The position numbers and the translations under genes are program-made. From Mesorhizobium qingshengii (GTDB lineage Bacteria; Pseudomonadota; Alphaproteobacteria; Rhizobiales; Rhizobiaceae), in assembly GCF_027563465.1 (NCBI RefSeq), contig NZ_JAPFQA010000020.1, positions 16,243 to 80,242 of the forward strand: a DNA stretch of 64,000 bases, given 5' to 3'. Below the pieces are notes generated by a model, which had not been told where the DNA came from, made no database searches, and was given only the letters and a program-made list of their open reading frames with translations. This document shows positions 38,009 through 47,266 of the stretch, piece after piece. How positions within the stretch are numbered: position 1 is the stretch's first letter; every line of letters starts with the position of its first letter.

Positions 38009-38678
38009 GCAGGCGATGCGGCTCCACGACAGTCACTTTCTGGCGGCCGCTCTTGACCAGTCCTCTTCCTTCCCAGGCGCTCATAAGGCGGCTAACCGTG
38101 TGCAGCGTCGTTCCCGTCATCTCGGCGATGTCCTGGCGGGAAATCGGAAAGTCGATCATGAGGCCTTCCTGCGTCTTTCTTCCCGTCTGGTTGACCAGCT
38201 TGAGCAGGGCATGGGCCACTCTTCGGTCGACGTGCTCGGTTGACATTTCGACCACACGCGTGTGGGCATCCTGCAGCCTGTTGCCAACGGTCCTGTAGGT
38301 GCTGGCCCCAAAGCTTGGATAGGCGGAGGCGAATTGCGACCACAGGACGCTGGGCCACGCCAGCACCACGCAGTCGACCGCGGCGATGGCGCTGGCTGGA
38401 TAGGTGGTGCGGCCAAGAGCCGTGGCGATGCCCATCAGTTCGCCAGGACCGATGTAGCGCACAGTGACCTCTCCGCCCTCCGCCGTACTCTTGACGACGC
38501 GGATATGGCCATCCAGCAGCAGGAAGAAGGAATGGGCGTCCCCCTCCTGCTCGAAGACGGCCCGGTTCCTTGCGATGCGCAGCGAGCGGGCCTGGCCGAC
38601 CATGCGGTCGAGTTCGGCCGGGGTCAGCCCCTGGAACGCCGACAGGCTGGCGATCAGCGAGCGGTCAAGACGACTCAT
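37974..38678 (-). CDS. Crp/Fnr family regulator, NnrR-like
   Basis: 234 aa. Cyclic-nucleotide-like sensor domain (residues 15-130), dimer helix, and C-terminal HTH (about 165-215: FPISRQDIAEMTGTTLHTVS with the recognition helix). No N-terminal cysteine cluster, so it is not a 4Fe-4S FNR; this fits NnrR/DNR-type NO sensors that carry haem. Its position beside pseudoazurin and nos genes supports a role in controlling them. FNR-like sites before nosR, hemN and pseudoazurin 1 are its likely targets. Which signal it senses is inference. Confidence 0.85.
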   Translation of the reverse strand: MSRLDRSLIASLSAFQGLTPAELDRMVGQARSLRIARNRAVFEQEGDAHSFFLLLDGHIRVVKSTAEGGEVTVRYIGPGELMGIATALGRTTYPASAIAAVDCVVLAWPSVLWSQFASAYPSFGASTYRTVGNRLQDAHTRVVEMSTEHVDRRVAHALLKLVNQTGRKTQEGLMIDFPISRQDIAEMTGTTLHTVSRLMSAWEGRGLVKSGRQKVTVVEPHRLLMLAEGRTQKT

Positions 38679-38883
38679 CTTTGTTTTCCGGCTTGTGCCA
38701 TGGTTTGCGCTCCAAGCAACATGTCACCTGAAGGCCTTTTGCCGCAAGCCAGTCCTGCTGCGGCCTAATATCCGGAAGGGAGGTCGCCGCGAAGTTGAGC
38801 GCTCAACCGGCCAGGACAGGGTTGCGGGCTGGTTGCCTGGCCACCTGCGCGGGATCGCGATCTCGCCTTCCCCAACCGGAGGC

Positions 38884-38926
38884 GGCAAACACACAAAGGC
38901 CGCCGCCGGACAAGCCGGTGGCGGCC
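38884..38926 (-). terminator. Terminator of pseudoazurin 1 gene
   Basis: GGCCGCCGCCGG, 5-nt loop, CCGGTGGCGGCC (12-bp stem with one G-U pair, 38898-38926). On the minus strand it is followed by TTTGTGTGTTT. It lies 20 bp after the pseudoazurin stop. A standard rho-independent terminator. Confidence 0.8.
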
Positions 38927-38946
38927 AGACGCCGGCGGGTTGCAGC

Positions 38947-39390
38947 TCAGTTGCCTGCCGGGACCTTCGACAACAGATCGGCAAACACGGTTTTGGCCTT
39001 GCCAGGCTGCTTGACGGTCTTGGCTTTTTCCAGGTTCACAGGCTTGCCGACGACGATCAGCGCCACCATGCCCATGCCGTAGTGCGGAACGCATTTGACG
39101 CCATAGAGCCCTTCCTTGTCGACCGTGACCGTGAGCGGCTTGCTGATCTCGCCCTTGAAGGGCTGCGCGCCGTCCGGAATCATGCCGTCGATGCTGGCCG
39201 CGTCATGGCCTTTGTCGGTCGGGACGAAGGTCACGGTGTCGCCAACGGCTGCTTCGATATAATTCGGTTGGAAGACCATGATGCCGTGCTCGCCCTTGTT
39301 GAGCAGTTGCACCTGATGGTCGGCGGCCTCGGCTATGCTTGAGACGACAAGGGTCGCGAACACTGCCGCTGCGATGGTTGCGTATTTCAT
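38947..39390 (-). CDS. Pseudoazurin 1
   Basis: 147 aa with a signal peptide (about 22 residues, ending EAADH). Type I copper protein: ligand His in GHDAASI and CVPHYGMGM (Cys, His and Met), with the KGEHGIMVFQPNYIEA strand typical of pseudoazurin. It carries electrons in the periplasm to nitrite or N2O reductase. The start at 39390 has AAAGGAA upstream. An FNR-like site lies 69 bp before the start; a terminator follows. Confidence 0.95.
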   Translation of the reverse strand: MKYATIAAAVFATLVVSSIAEAADHQVQLLNKGEHGIMVFQPNYIEAAVGDTVTFVPTDKGHDAASIDGMIPDGAQPFKGEISKPLTVTVDKEGLYGVKCVPHYGMGMVALIVVGKPVNLEKAKTVKQPGKAKTVFADLLSKVPAGN

Positions 39391-39458
39391 GATCTGCTTT
39401 TCCTTTTTTTGCGGGATGAGTATCGCGCTGATTCCTATCATCGTCCACCAGGGTCACT

Positions 39459-39472
39459 TTGTTGCAGCGCAA
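39459..39472 (-). promoter_or_regulatory. Candidate NnrR/FNR box upstream of pseudoazurin 1
   Basis: On the minus strand TTGCG-CTGC-AACAA (TTG-N8-CAA). It fits the TTGNN-N4-NNCAA pattern bound by Crp/Fnr regulators and resembles the boxes before nosR and hemN. Confidence 0.5.
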
Positions 39473-39668
39473 ACTGTCGTGAGATTGTTGTTCCTGTTTT
39501 CGATCGCGGTCACGGACAAAGCTGAACGGCGCCATGGCGCGTCGCGCCAACTGACCCGTCGCGCCGCGGCCGATCGGTGGTGACTTCGGCGCGCCCGGGA
39601 AGCCCCGTTCTGAAGGCAAAATCATCGGAGATCGTGAGAAACGACCCGACGCAAGCTGCCAGGGCTGT

Positions 39669-40514
39669 CTATTTCATTGCAAGTGCCCGCACGACAGCCA
39701 GGCGCTTGACGGCGATGGTGGCAAGGGCTTGCGCCCGATCCCGGGCGGTCTGCGAAGGCAGGTGCTCGCCGGCATCGATGTAGTAATCAGCCAACCATTC
39801 GCAGAGCGCATCCAGGGATTTCGGCGGCGGCGGTCCAGTGTGCGGGGCATCCTGGAGAGGATCCGATGCGAGCTCAAGGGAGAGCATGCGCGCCTCAAGG
39901 GCAAGATCGGCGTATTCGCTTCGATTCTCGTTGCTGCCGGCATGGTCCTCAAGGCGCTGGCAGACCTCCATTTCCAGGCTGGGCAGATCGTGGTGCTCCC
40001 GGACTGCCGGCCCCAGACGCCGATCCTTGAAAAAGGCTTTCCGCCGTTCGCGCCGCAGTGTTTTCGCGTGCTCAAGCTCTTCGCGCGCCATCTGCTCGGC
40101 AGCCTCGCGGATTTCCGGCGACGCGCCATGGGCAGCGATATACGACCAGAAGGCGAAAGCGCGCTCCTCGTTTCGGACGGCGATGGCAAAGGAACGGTAG
40201 GCGTCCACGAGCTCGGGCGAGACCAGCCCTATGGTCTCATCGTCGAACACATCCTGCGGCACCGCGTCGGCCGGCCGAATATCTCGCGGCTGGTGGCTGG
40301 CGTGACGCGACCAGCTCACAACCATATCGATATGCCGGGCCTCCTCGCGCACGAGACCATCAAATACACCGGCCAGTTCCAGCCGGCCGGCCGAGCGCAT
40401 GCGCTCGGCAAGGGCTGCGTAGCGGTTGGCCGACTCCTTCTCCATCGCGAGCGCAACGGCAAGGAGCTCGTCCATCGATTGGATTGAGGTTGGTTCGGAT
40501 GTCAGACGGGACAT
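39669..40514 (-). CDS. Rubrerythrin/ferritin-like protein
   Basis: 281 aa. Two long helix pairs with diiron-type EExxH motifs: EKESANRYAALAERM with REEARHI (residues about 25-65) and RNEERAFAFWSYIA with MAREELEHAK (about 112-150). The C-terminal 120 residues are extra helices without known motifs. Rubrerythrin-like proteins protect against peroxide under low oxygen. Divergent from nosR. Confidence 0.82.
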   Translation of the reverse strand: MSRLTSEPTSIQSMDELLAVALAMEKESANRYAALAERMRSAGRLELAGVFDGLVREEARHIDMVVSWSRHASHQPRDIRPADAVPQDVFDDETIGLVSPELVDAYRSFAIAVRNEERAFAFWSYIAAHGASPEIREAAEQMAREELEHAKTLRRERRKAFFKDRRLGPAVREHHDLPSLEMEVCQRLEDHAGSNENRSEYADLALEARMLSLELASDPLQDAPHTGPPPPKSLDALCEWLADYYIDAGEHLPSQTARDRAQALATIAVKRLAVVRALAMK

Positions 40515-40570
40515 GGGACAGCTTCTCTCACCTGGGCGCTCAGTCCTACATCCGCCCTCAGTGCATTTGT

Positions 40571-40584
40571 TTGCGCTTGATCAA
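40571..40584 (+). promoter_or_regulatory. Candidate NnrR/FNR box upstream of nosR
   Basis: TTGCG-CTTG-ATCAA, 76 bp before the nosR ATG. One half is the exact FNR half ATCAA; the other is TTGCG, typical of Nnr-type boxes. This fits low-oxygen/NO control of the nos operon. Confidence 0.68.
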
Positions 40585-40659
40585 AGAACCATCGGGCAAG
40601 ACCACCGATATGTGCGTCCTGAGACCGGTTCCGCCCGAAGCGGACGCGAGAGGATCGGC

Positions 40660-43011
40660 ATGCCGAAATCGACATCGATGCACAGGACCGGCCGAGCGGT
40701 ATCGCGCCAGGTCGGCGCCGGAGCGCGGCGCGCGCTGGCGTTGCTGCTGGCTGCCTTCACGCTGCTCGCGCTTTTCGCGCCTCAGAGCCGCGCGGACGAA
40801 AGCCTGCAGCACTTTATCTCCGGCACCCGGCCAGGCGAGCTGATCCAAGGCGCGGACGCCTATGGCGACATCACGGGAAGCCCGCCATTGGCGCCGCTCC
40901 TGTCCGGCGGCAAGCCAGTCGGCTATGCCTATCTCAACACCGACTTCTCCAGCGCGGTGGGCTATTCGGGCAAGCCGATCCGCATCCTTGTCGGCATTGA
41001 TCCCAAGGGCATCATCCGCGGCATCAAGCTGGTCGAGCACAAGGAACCCATCGTCCTCATCGGCATCCCGCAGGAAAAGGTCGTCGCCGCGCTCAATTCG
41101 CTGATCGGCAAGGATCTCGGCCGGGTCGCCGCCGGACAGGAACAGCTGCCGCAGGTGGACATCGTCAGCGGCGCGACCGTCACGGTGCTGGTGATGAGTG
41201 ACAGCGTCGTGCGCTCGGCCGTGAAGCTGATTCGCAGTGGCCGCCTGGCGGAAACCGGAGCGGTGGCCGGCGGCGCGCCAGTCACGCCGGCGAAAACGGT
41301 GGATGCCACCATCTCCGAAGTCCACGACTGGAACACCCTGGTCGGCGATGGCTCGGTGCGCAGCCTGCGCCTGACCGTGGGCGAGGTGACCAAGGCCTTC
41401 GCCGACGCCGGCCATCCGGAGGCTGCCGCCCGACCGGAGACGGGCAATCCCGACGATCGTTTCATCGACCTCTATGTCGCGCCGGTCTCCGTGCCCAGCA
41501 TCGGCCGCAGCCTGCTGGGCGACACCGCCTTTGAGCGTCTGAAGAAGTCGCTCAGGCCCGGTCAGCAGGCGATCGTGGTGGCCGGAGATGGGGCATATTC
41601 CTTCAAGGGCTCCGGCTATGTGCGCGGTGGCATCTTCGACCGCATCGAGCTGTTGCAGGACGGGCAAGGGGTGCGCTTTCGTGACCGCAACCATACGCGT
41701 CTCGGCGACCTCGCGACCAAGGGCGCGCCGCACCTGCGCGAGATCGCGCTGTTCACGGTGCCGGACGAGTTCTCGCTCGATCTGTCCCAGCCGTGGGAGC
41801 TGCAACTGCTCGTCCAGCGCAGTTACGGCGCTCGCGACAAGGCGACCATGCCCTTCGACCTCGGTTATACCTTGCCCGACCGCTACCTGAAGGCGCCGAC
41901 GCCGGCAGCGCAGCCCACCCAGCAACCGCAGGCAGCCGCGTCCGGACCGACGGCTGGCGCGCAGGCTGCTGCCGAGGCCGCCGGAAAAGGCGCTGAGGAA
42001 CCCCTGTGGGTAAAGATCTGGAAGCTGAACACCGTCAAGATCGGCATCACCGTCGCGGCCCTGCTGGTGCTCACAGCCATCTTCTTCTTCCAGAACTGGC
42101 TGGTGCGCCGGCCACGCCTGTTCGCCTGGGTGCGGCGCGGCTACCTTCTGTTCACGCTGGTCTGGCTCGGCTGGTACGCGAACGCCCAGCTTTCCGTGGT
42201 CAACGTGCTGACCTTCATCAATTCGCTGCTGAGCGGTTTCAGCTGGGAGTTCTTCCTCACCGCGCCGCTCATCTTCATCCTTTGGGCGGCGGTGGCCGGG
42301 GGCCTGCTGTTCTGGGGCAGGGGGCCCTTCTGCGGCTGGCTGTGCCCATTCGGCGCGCTGCAGGAACTGACCAACAACCTCGCGCAATGGCTGAAGGTCC
42401 CGCAGGTCAAGCTGCCCTTTGGCCTGCACGAACGCCTGTGGCCGATCAAATACGTGATCTTCCTCGGCCTGTTCGGTCTGTCGCTTTATTCCGTGTCGCT
42501 GGCCGAGGCCTATGCCGAGGTCGAGCCGTTCAAGACGGCGATCATCCTGAAGTTCGCGCGCGGCTGGCCCTTCGTCGTCTTCGCGCTGGCGCTGCTGGGA
42601 GCCGGTCTCTTCATCGAGCGCTTCTACTGCCGGTACCTGTGCCCGCTGGGCGCCGCCCTCGCCATTCCCGGCCGGATCCGCATGTTCGAATGGCTGAAGC
42701 GCTATCCCGAATGCGGCTCGCCATGCCAGCGTTGCGCCAAGGAATGCCCGGTCGAGGCAATCCATCCGGAAGGGCAGATCAACGTCAACGAATGCATCTA
42801 CTGCATGCACTGCCAGGAACTCTACCACGACGACCACCGCTGTCCGCACATGATCCAGGTTCGGCTGAAGCGGGAGAAGTTCGAGGCGCTGTCCTCGCCC
42901 ACAACACGGGCTCCCGCCAAGCCGGGCAAGGGGCCGGCAAGCCCGCCGGTCATCACGCACAAGGGATTGCCGGTAAAAGTTCCCGTAAACGACACAAACC
43001 CAACAGGCTGA
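40660..43011 (+). CDS. nosR: NosR, nitrous oxide reductase regulator/electron donor
   Basis: 783 aa. An N-terminal signal/anchor is followed by a periplasmic FMN-binding domain with VSGATVTVLVMSDSVV (the SGAT motif where FMN is attached by the ApbE-like NosX), then membrane spans from about residue 460. Cys-rich segments FCGWLCPFGALQE and YCRYLCPLGAAL follow, and a ferredoxin-like region CGSPCQRCAKECP plus CIYCMHCQELYHDDH. NosR passes electrons to NosZ and is needed for its activity. The start at 40660 follows AGAGGAT. FNR-like box upstream. Confidence 0.97.
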   Translation: MPKSTSMHRTGRAVSRQVGAGARRALALLLAAFTLLALFAPQSRADESLQHFISGTRPGELIQGADAYGDITGSPPLAPLLSGGKPVGYAYLNTDFSSAVGYSGKPIRILVGIDPKGIIRGIKLVEHKEPIVLIGIPQEKVVAALNSLIGKDLGRVAAGQEQLPQVDIVSGATVTVLVMSDSVVRSAVKLIRSGRLAETGAVAGGAPVTPAKTVDATISEVHDWNTLVGDGSVRSLRLTVGEVTKAFADAGHPEAAARPETGNPDDRFIDLYVAPVSVPSIGRSLLGDTAFERLKKSLRPGQQAIVVAGDGAYSFKGSGYVRGGIFDRIELLQDGQGVRFRDRNHTRLGDLATKGAPHLREIALFTVPDEFSLDLSQPWELQLLVQRSYGARDKATMPFDLGYTLPDRYLKAPTPAAQPTQQPQAAASGPTAGAQAAAEAAGKGAEEPLWVKIWKLNTVKIGITVAALLVLTAIFFFQNWLVRRPRLFAWVRRGYLLFTLVWLGWYANAQLSVVNVLTFINSLLSGFSWEFFLTAPLIFILWAAVAGGLLFWGRGPFCGWLCPFGALQELTNNLAQWLKVPQVKLPFGLHERLWPIKYVIFLGLFGLSLYSVSLAEAYAEVEPFKTAIILKFARGWPFVVFALALLGAGLFIERFYCRYLCPLGAALAIPGRIRMFEWLKRYPECGSPCQRCAKECPVEAIHPEGQINVNECIYCMHCQELYHDDHRCPHMIQVRLKREKFEALSSPTTRAPAKPGKGPASPPVITHKGLPVKVPVNDTNPTG

Positions 43012-43034
43012 CAGGCCAACCAAAGGAGAGAGAC

Positions 43035-44960
43035 ATGTCGCAGGAAGACCAGGAGAGAAAGACGATCCTCAGCAGGCGTCAATTGCTGGGGACGACGGCG
43101 GCGCTTGCCGCGGCGGGGGCTGCCGGCGTCGGCGGTGGACTGGCGCTGAACGGGGGCGTGGTTGCAAGGGCGTCTGCCAGCGAGAAGGGCGAGCAGGAAT
43201 TCGAGGTCAAGCCCGGCGAGCTGGATGAGTACTACGTGTTCTTTTCCAGCGGCCAGACCGGCGAGGTCCGCATCATGGGCGCGCCCTCCATGCGCGAAAT
43301 GATGCGCATCCCTGTCTTCAACCGCTGCAGCGCCACCGGCTGGGGGCTGACCAACGAGAGCCGCAAGATCCTGACCGAGGGTCTGCTGCCGGAGACCGTC
43401 GAGTTCCTCAAGGACCGCGGCGGCATCTACCTCAACGGCGACCTGCACCACCCCCACCCCTCGCAAACGGACGGCACCTACGACGGCCGCTACTTGTTCG
43501 TCAACGACAAGGCCAACACGCGCGTCGCCCGCATCCGGCTCGACGTGATGAAGTGCGACAAGATCATCCAGCTGCCGAACCAGCATACGGTGCACGGGCT
43601 GCGCGTGCAGAAATATCCCAGGACCGGCTACGTGTTCTGCAACGGCGAGGACCGCGTTCCGATCCCCAATGACGGCAAGATCCTGGATGACAGCAAGCAG
43701 TACCATTCCATTTTCAGTGCCGTGGACGGCGACACGATGAAGGTGGCCTGGCAGGTGATGGTGGACGGCAACCTCGACAATGTCGACGCCGACTACCAGG
43801 GCAAGTACGCCTTCTCCACCTGCTACAATTCCGAGGAGGGCATCAACCTCGAGCAGTCGATGGCGAAGGAGCAGGACTGGATCGTGATCTTCAATCTGAA
43901 GCGCATCGAGGACGCGGTGAAGAGGGGGGACTACAAGGAAATGGGGGGCGTGCCGGTCATCGACGGGCGTCACGGCTCACCCTACACCCGCTACGTGCCG
44001 GTGCCCAACAGCCCGCACGGCATCAACACGGCGCCGGACGGCATCCATGTGGTGGCCAACGGCAAGCTGTCGCCAACAGTGACGGTGTTCGACGTGCGCA
44101 AGTTCGATGACCTTTTCGACGACAAGATCAAGCCGCGCGACACGGTGGTGGCCGAGCCGGAACTGGGGCTCGGGCCGTTGCACACGGCCTATGACGGTCG
44201 CGGCAACGCCTACACCACGCTGTTCATCGACAGCCAGATCTGCAAGTGGAACATCGAGGACGCCAAGCGCTCCTTCGCCGGCGAGAAGGTCGACCCGATC
44301 CGCCAGAAGCTCGACGTTCACTATCAGCCTGGCCACAACCATTCCTCCATGGGCCAGACCAAGGAGGCGGACGGCAAGTGGCTGATCTCGCTGAACAAGT
44401 TCTCCAAGGACCGCTACCTCAATGTCGGCCCGCTGAAGCCGGAAAACGACCAGCTCATCGACATTTCCGGTGACCAGATGGTGCTGGTGCATGACAGCCC
44501 GAGCTTTGCCGAGCCGCACGACGCGACCCTCGTCCACCGCTCGAAGATCAACCCGATCAGCATCTGGGACCGGGCCGATCCGTTCTTCGAGGATGCGGTC
44601 AAGCAGGCGAAGGCCGACGGCATCGACCTGATGGTGGACAGCGAGGTGATCCGCGACGGCAACAAGGTGCGCGTTTACATGACGTCCTCGGCGCCGGCCT
44701 TCGGGCTGGAGAGCTTCAGCGTCAAGCAGGGCGACGAGGTCACGGTCTACGTGACCAACATCGACGAGGTGGAGGACCTCACCCACGGCTTCGCCATCAT
44801 CAACTACGGCATCAACATGGAGGTGGCCCCCCACGCCACGGCGTCGGTGACGTTCAAGGCAAGCAAGCCTGGCGTCTACTGGTACTACTGCTCCTGGTTC
44901 TGCCACGCCATGCACATGGAGATGCAGGGCCGCATGTTCGTAGAGCCACAAGGCGTCTAG
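43035..44960 (+). CDS. nosZ: Nitrous oxide reductase NosZ (clade I)
   Basis: 641 aa. Reduces N2O to N2 in the periplasm. A twin-arginine signal SRRQLLGTTAALAAAG is present, which marks clade I (Tat-exported). CuZ histidines are seen in DLHHPHPSQTDGTYDG, HTVHG, GHNHSSMG and EPHDA; the CuA domain at the C-terminus has CSWFCHAMHMEM (C-x3-C-x3-H-x2-M). The start at 43035 has AAAGGAG upstream, 23 bp after the nosR stop. Full length. Confidence 0.98.
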   Translation: MSQEDQERKTILSRRQLLGTTAALAAAGAAGVGGGLALNGGVVARASASEKGEQEFEVKPGELDEYYVFFSSGQTGEVRIMGAPSMREMMRIPVFNRCSATGWGLTNESRKILTEGLLPETVEFLKDRGGIYLNGDLHHPHPSQTDGTYDGRYLFVNDKANTRVARIRLDVMKCDKIIQLPNQHTVHGLRVQKYPRTGYVFCNGEDRVPIPNDGKILDDSKQYHSIFSAVDGDTMKVAWQVMVDGNLDNVDADYQGKYAFSTCYNSEEGINLEQSMAKEQDWIVIFNLKRIEDAVKRGDYKEMGGVPVIDGRHGSPYTRYVPVPNSPHGINTAPDGIHVVANGKLSPTVTVFDVRKFDDLFDDKIKPRDTVVAEPELGLGPLHTAYDGRGNAYTTLFIDSQICKWNIEDAKRSFAGEKVDPIRQKLDVHYQPGHNHSSMGQTKEADGKWLISLNKFSKDRYLNVGPLKPENDQLIDISGDQMVLVHDSPSFAEPHDATLVHRSKINPISIWDRADPFFEDAVKQAKADGIDLMVDSEVIRDGNKVRVYMTSSAPAFGLESFSVKQGDEVTVYVTNIDEVEDLTHGFAIINYGINMEVAPHATASVTFKASKPGVYWYYCSWFCHAMHMEMQGRMFVEPQGV

Positions 44961-44963
44961 AAC

Positions 44964-46352
44964 GTGTTTCGCGTCGAGCACCTGGCAGTAACGGCAATGG
45001 TGGCGTTTTTCGCCACCGTTGCCGGCCACGCAGCCATCGCGGCAGAGATCGCCGTGCCGGCGGATGCTGCGCCCATGCAGGCGGCGGTGGACGCCGCCGC
45101 GCCCGGCGACGTGCTGCGTCTTGCGCCGGGCGAGCATCGCGGACCGGTCATCATCGCCAAACCGCTGACGTTACAGGGGGAGCCGGGGGCGTCGCTGAAG
45201 GGCAACGGGCAGGGCAGCGTCGTGACGCTGCTGGCGCCCGATGCAGCCGTGCGTGGTCTTGAGATCGAAGGCTCCGGCATGGACCTCGACGCCATGGATG
45301 CAGGCGTGTTCGCCACCGAGAGCGCGACGCGCGCGCAGATCGAGAACAATTCGGTCGTCGGCAACCTCTACGGCATCTATCTGCACGGGGCGCGCGACGC
45401 GGTGGCGCGCAACAATCGCATCGAGGGCCTGCGCGAGGGGCGCACCAGCCGGTCCGGCAGCGGCGTCTCGGTGTGGAACGCGCCGGGGGCGAAGGTCATC
45501 GGCAACACCATCCGCTTCGGTCGCGACGGCATCTTCGCCAACGCCAGCCGGAACAACGAATTCAGGGGCAACGCCTTCACCAACCTGCGTTTCGGCGTCC
45601 ACTACATGTACACCAACGACAGCGTGATCGCCGACAACGTGTCGACCGGCAACATCGTCGGCTATGCCATCATGTATTCCAACGGCCTGAAGGTCACTGG
45701 CAATGTGTCTGACGGCGATCGCGACAACGGTCTTCTGTTCAACTACGCCAATGGTTCCGAGATCAGCGGCAACGTCGTGCACGGTGGCCCGCAGCCAGCC
45801 GGCCGCTGGACCAGCAACGGGCAACGCTTCGTCGCGGATCAGGACCTGCCAGCCGCCGATGGCGCCGCAGCGGCCCTCGCGGCGCCCTCGGGCATGCGCA
45901 TAGGCCCGGAAAAATGTGTCTTCATCTACAATGCCAACAAGAACCGCTTCAGTGGCAACCTCTTCGAGGGTTGCGAGATCGGCGTGCACTTTACGGCAGG
46001 TTCTGAGGGTAATGCCATGACCGGCAACGCCTTCGTGCGCAACCGCAATCAGGTCAAGTATGTCGGGACCCGCTCGCTCGACTGGTCAAGCGGCGGCCGT
46101 GGCAACTACTGGAGCGACAACCCGGCCTTCGACCTTGACGGCGACGGGGTCGCCGACAAGCCTTACCGGCCGAACGACGTGATCGACAGGGTTTTGTGGC
46201 AGACGCCGGCGGCGAAGGTGCTGGTCAACAGCCCGGCCGTGCAGGTGATCCGCTGGGCGCAGGCGCGCTTCCCGGGAGTGTTCCCCGGCGGCGTGATGGA
46301 CAGCCGTCCGCTCATGGATCCCGACGGCATCGAGGGAAGGAGACGACCATGA
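44964..46352 (+). CDS. nosD: NosD, periplasmic copper-loading protein
   Basis: 462 aa with a signal peptide and a right-handed beta-helix made of CASH-type repeats (repeating NN, GN and GI turns such as NNSVVGNLYGIYLHGARD). NosD works with NosFY to mature the CuZ site of NosZ. GTG start at 44964 directly after the nosZ stop. Its stop overlaps the nosF start. Confidence 0.95.
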   Translation: MFRVEHLAVTAMVAFFATVAGHAAIAAEIAVPADAAPMQAAVDAAAPGDVLRLAPGEHRGPVIIAKPLTLQGEPGASLKGNGQGSVVTLLAPDAAVRGLEIEGSGMDLDAMDAGVFATESATRAQIENNSVVGNLYGIYLHGARDAVARNNRIEGLREGRTSRSGSGVSVWNAPGAKVIGNTIRFGRDGIFANASRNNEFRGNAFTNLRFGVHYMYTNDSVIADNVSTGNIVGYAIMYSNGLKVTGNVSDGDRDNGLLFNYANGSEISGNVVHGGPQPAGRWTSNGQRFVADQDLPAADGAAAALAAPSGMRIGPEKCVFIYNANKNRFSGNLFEGCEIGVHFTAGSEGNAMTGNAFVRNRNQVKYVGTRSLDWSSGGRGNYWSDNPAFDLDGDGVADKPYRPNDVIDRVLWQTPAAKVLVNSPAVQVIRWAQARFPGVFPGGVMDSRPLMDPDGIEGRRRP

Positions 46353-47266
46353 GCTTCAACATCGAACTCGACGCAGTCGCGCGGCAGTATGGGTCCGTCA
46401 GGGCGGTGGACGGCGTCTCCTTTGCGGCCGCCGCAGGCGAGGTCATCGCCCTCGTGGGCCACAACGGCGCCGGCAAGACCACGCTCATCAAGCTCATGCT
46501 CGGGCTTGCGCGGCCCACTTCGGGCTCGGTCTGCGTGCTCGGGCAGGACCCGGCCGCCGGAGACGTGACCGTTCGCCGGCGTCTGGGCTATCTTCCCGAA
46601 AATGTCTCCTTCAATCCGGCCCTCACGGGTCGCGAGACGCTGCGCTTCTATGTCCAGCTCAAGGGCGGCCCGCCAAAGGAGGCCGAGGCGCTGCTGCAGC
46701 GGATCGGTCTTGCCCATGCCGCCGACCGACGCATCGGCACGTATTCCAAGGGAATGCGCCAGCGGCTGGGACTGGCGCAGGCGATGATCGGCAGCCCGGC
46801 GGTGCTTTTGCTGGATGAGCCGACCACCGGGCTCGACCCCGAACTGCGCCAGCAGTTCTATGGGATCGTGCGCGAGATGCAGGCGGCAGGGACGACCGTG
46901 CTTCTGTCTTCCCATGCGCTGAACGAGCTGGAGGGCAATGCCGGCCGTGTCGTCATCCTCAACGAAGGCCGCAAGATCGCCGATGGCTCGCTGGACGAAT
47001 TGCGCCGTATCGCGCGACTGCCGACGAGGATCCGCCTCACGGCCGCCGAGGGTGGCGCGCGGCGCCTGAGGGAATGGATGGGAGAGCCGAAAGGCCTCAG
47101 GCAGATCAACGGTCACATCGTCGAGATCGACGCCTCGCCTGAGGACAAGGCCGCCTTCCTGCGCCGGGCCGCGGGCGAGGGCGCCCCCTTCGAGGATCTC
47201 GACATGGTGCCGCCCGGCCTCGATGAACTCTATGCACATTTCCTCGCGGGGAGGGCATCCAAGTGA
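46349..47266 (+). CDS. nosF: NosF, ABC transporter ATP-binding protein
   Basis: 305 aa. Walker A GHNGAGKTT, ABC signature YSKGMRQRLGLAQ and Walker B VLLLDEPTTGLD. Forms a transporter with NosY that drives CuZ maturation. ATG overlaps nosD stop (ATGA). A C-terminal extension of about 80 residues after the nucleotide domain is typical of the family. Confidence 0.97.
   Translation: MSFNIELDAVARQYGSVRAVDGVSFAAAAGEVIALVGHNGAGKTTLIKLMLGLARPTSGSVCVLGQDPAAGDVTVRRRLGYLPENVSFNPALTGRETLRFYVQLKGGPPKEAEALLQRIGLAHAADRRIGTYSKGMRQRLGLAQAMIGSPAVLLLDEPTTGLDPELRQQFYGIVREMQAAGTTVLLSSHALNELEGNAGRVVILNEGRKIADGSLDELRRIARLPTRIRLTAAEGGARRLREWMGEPKGLRQINGHIVEIDASPEDKAAFLRRAAGEGAPFEDLDMVPPGLDELYAHFLAGRASK

Noticed and set aside
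38705..38719. TTGCG-CTCCA-AGCAA upstream of the nnrR-like gene
   Set aside because: The half-sites have a 5-bp rather than 4-bp spacer, so it does not fit a Crp/Fnr box; kept only as a weak possibility of autoregulation.
40558..43023. 821-codon open frame on the minus strand opposite nosR
   Set aside because: It is the antisense of a highly conserved GC-rich gene; its residues are rich in Arg, Gly, Asp and His without known motifs, as expected for a shadow frame.
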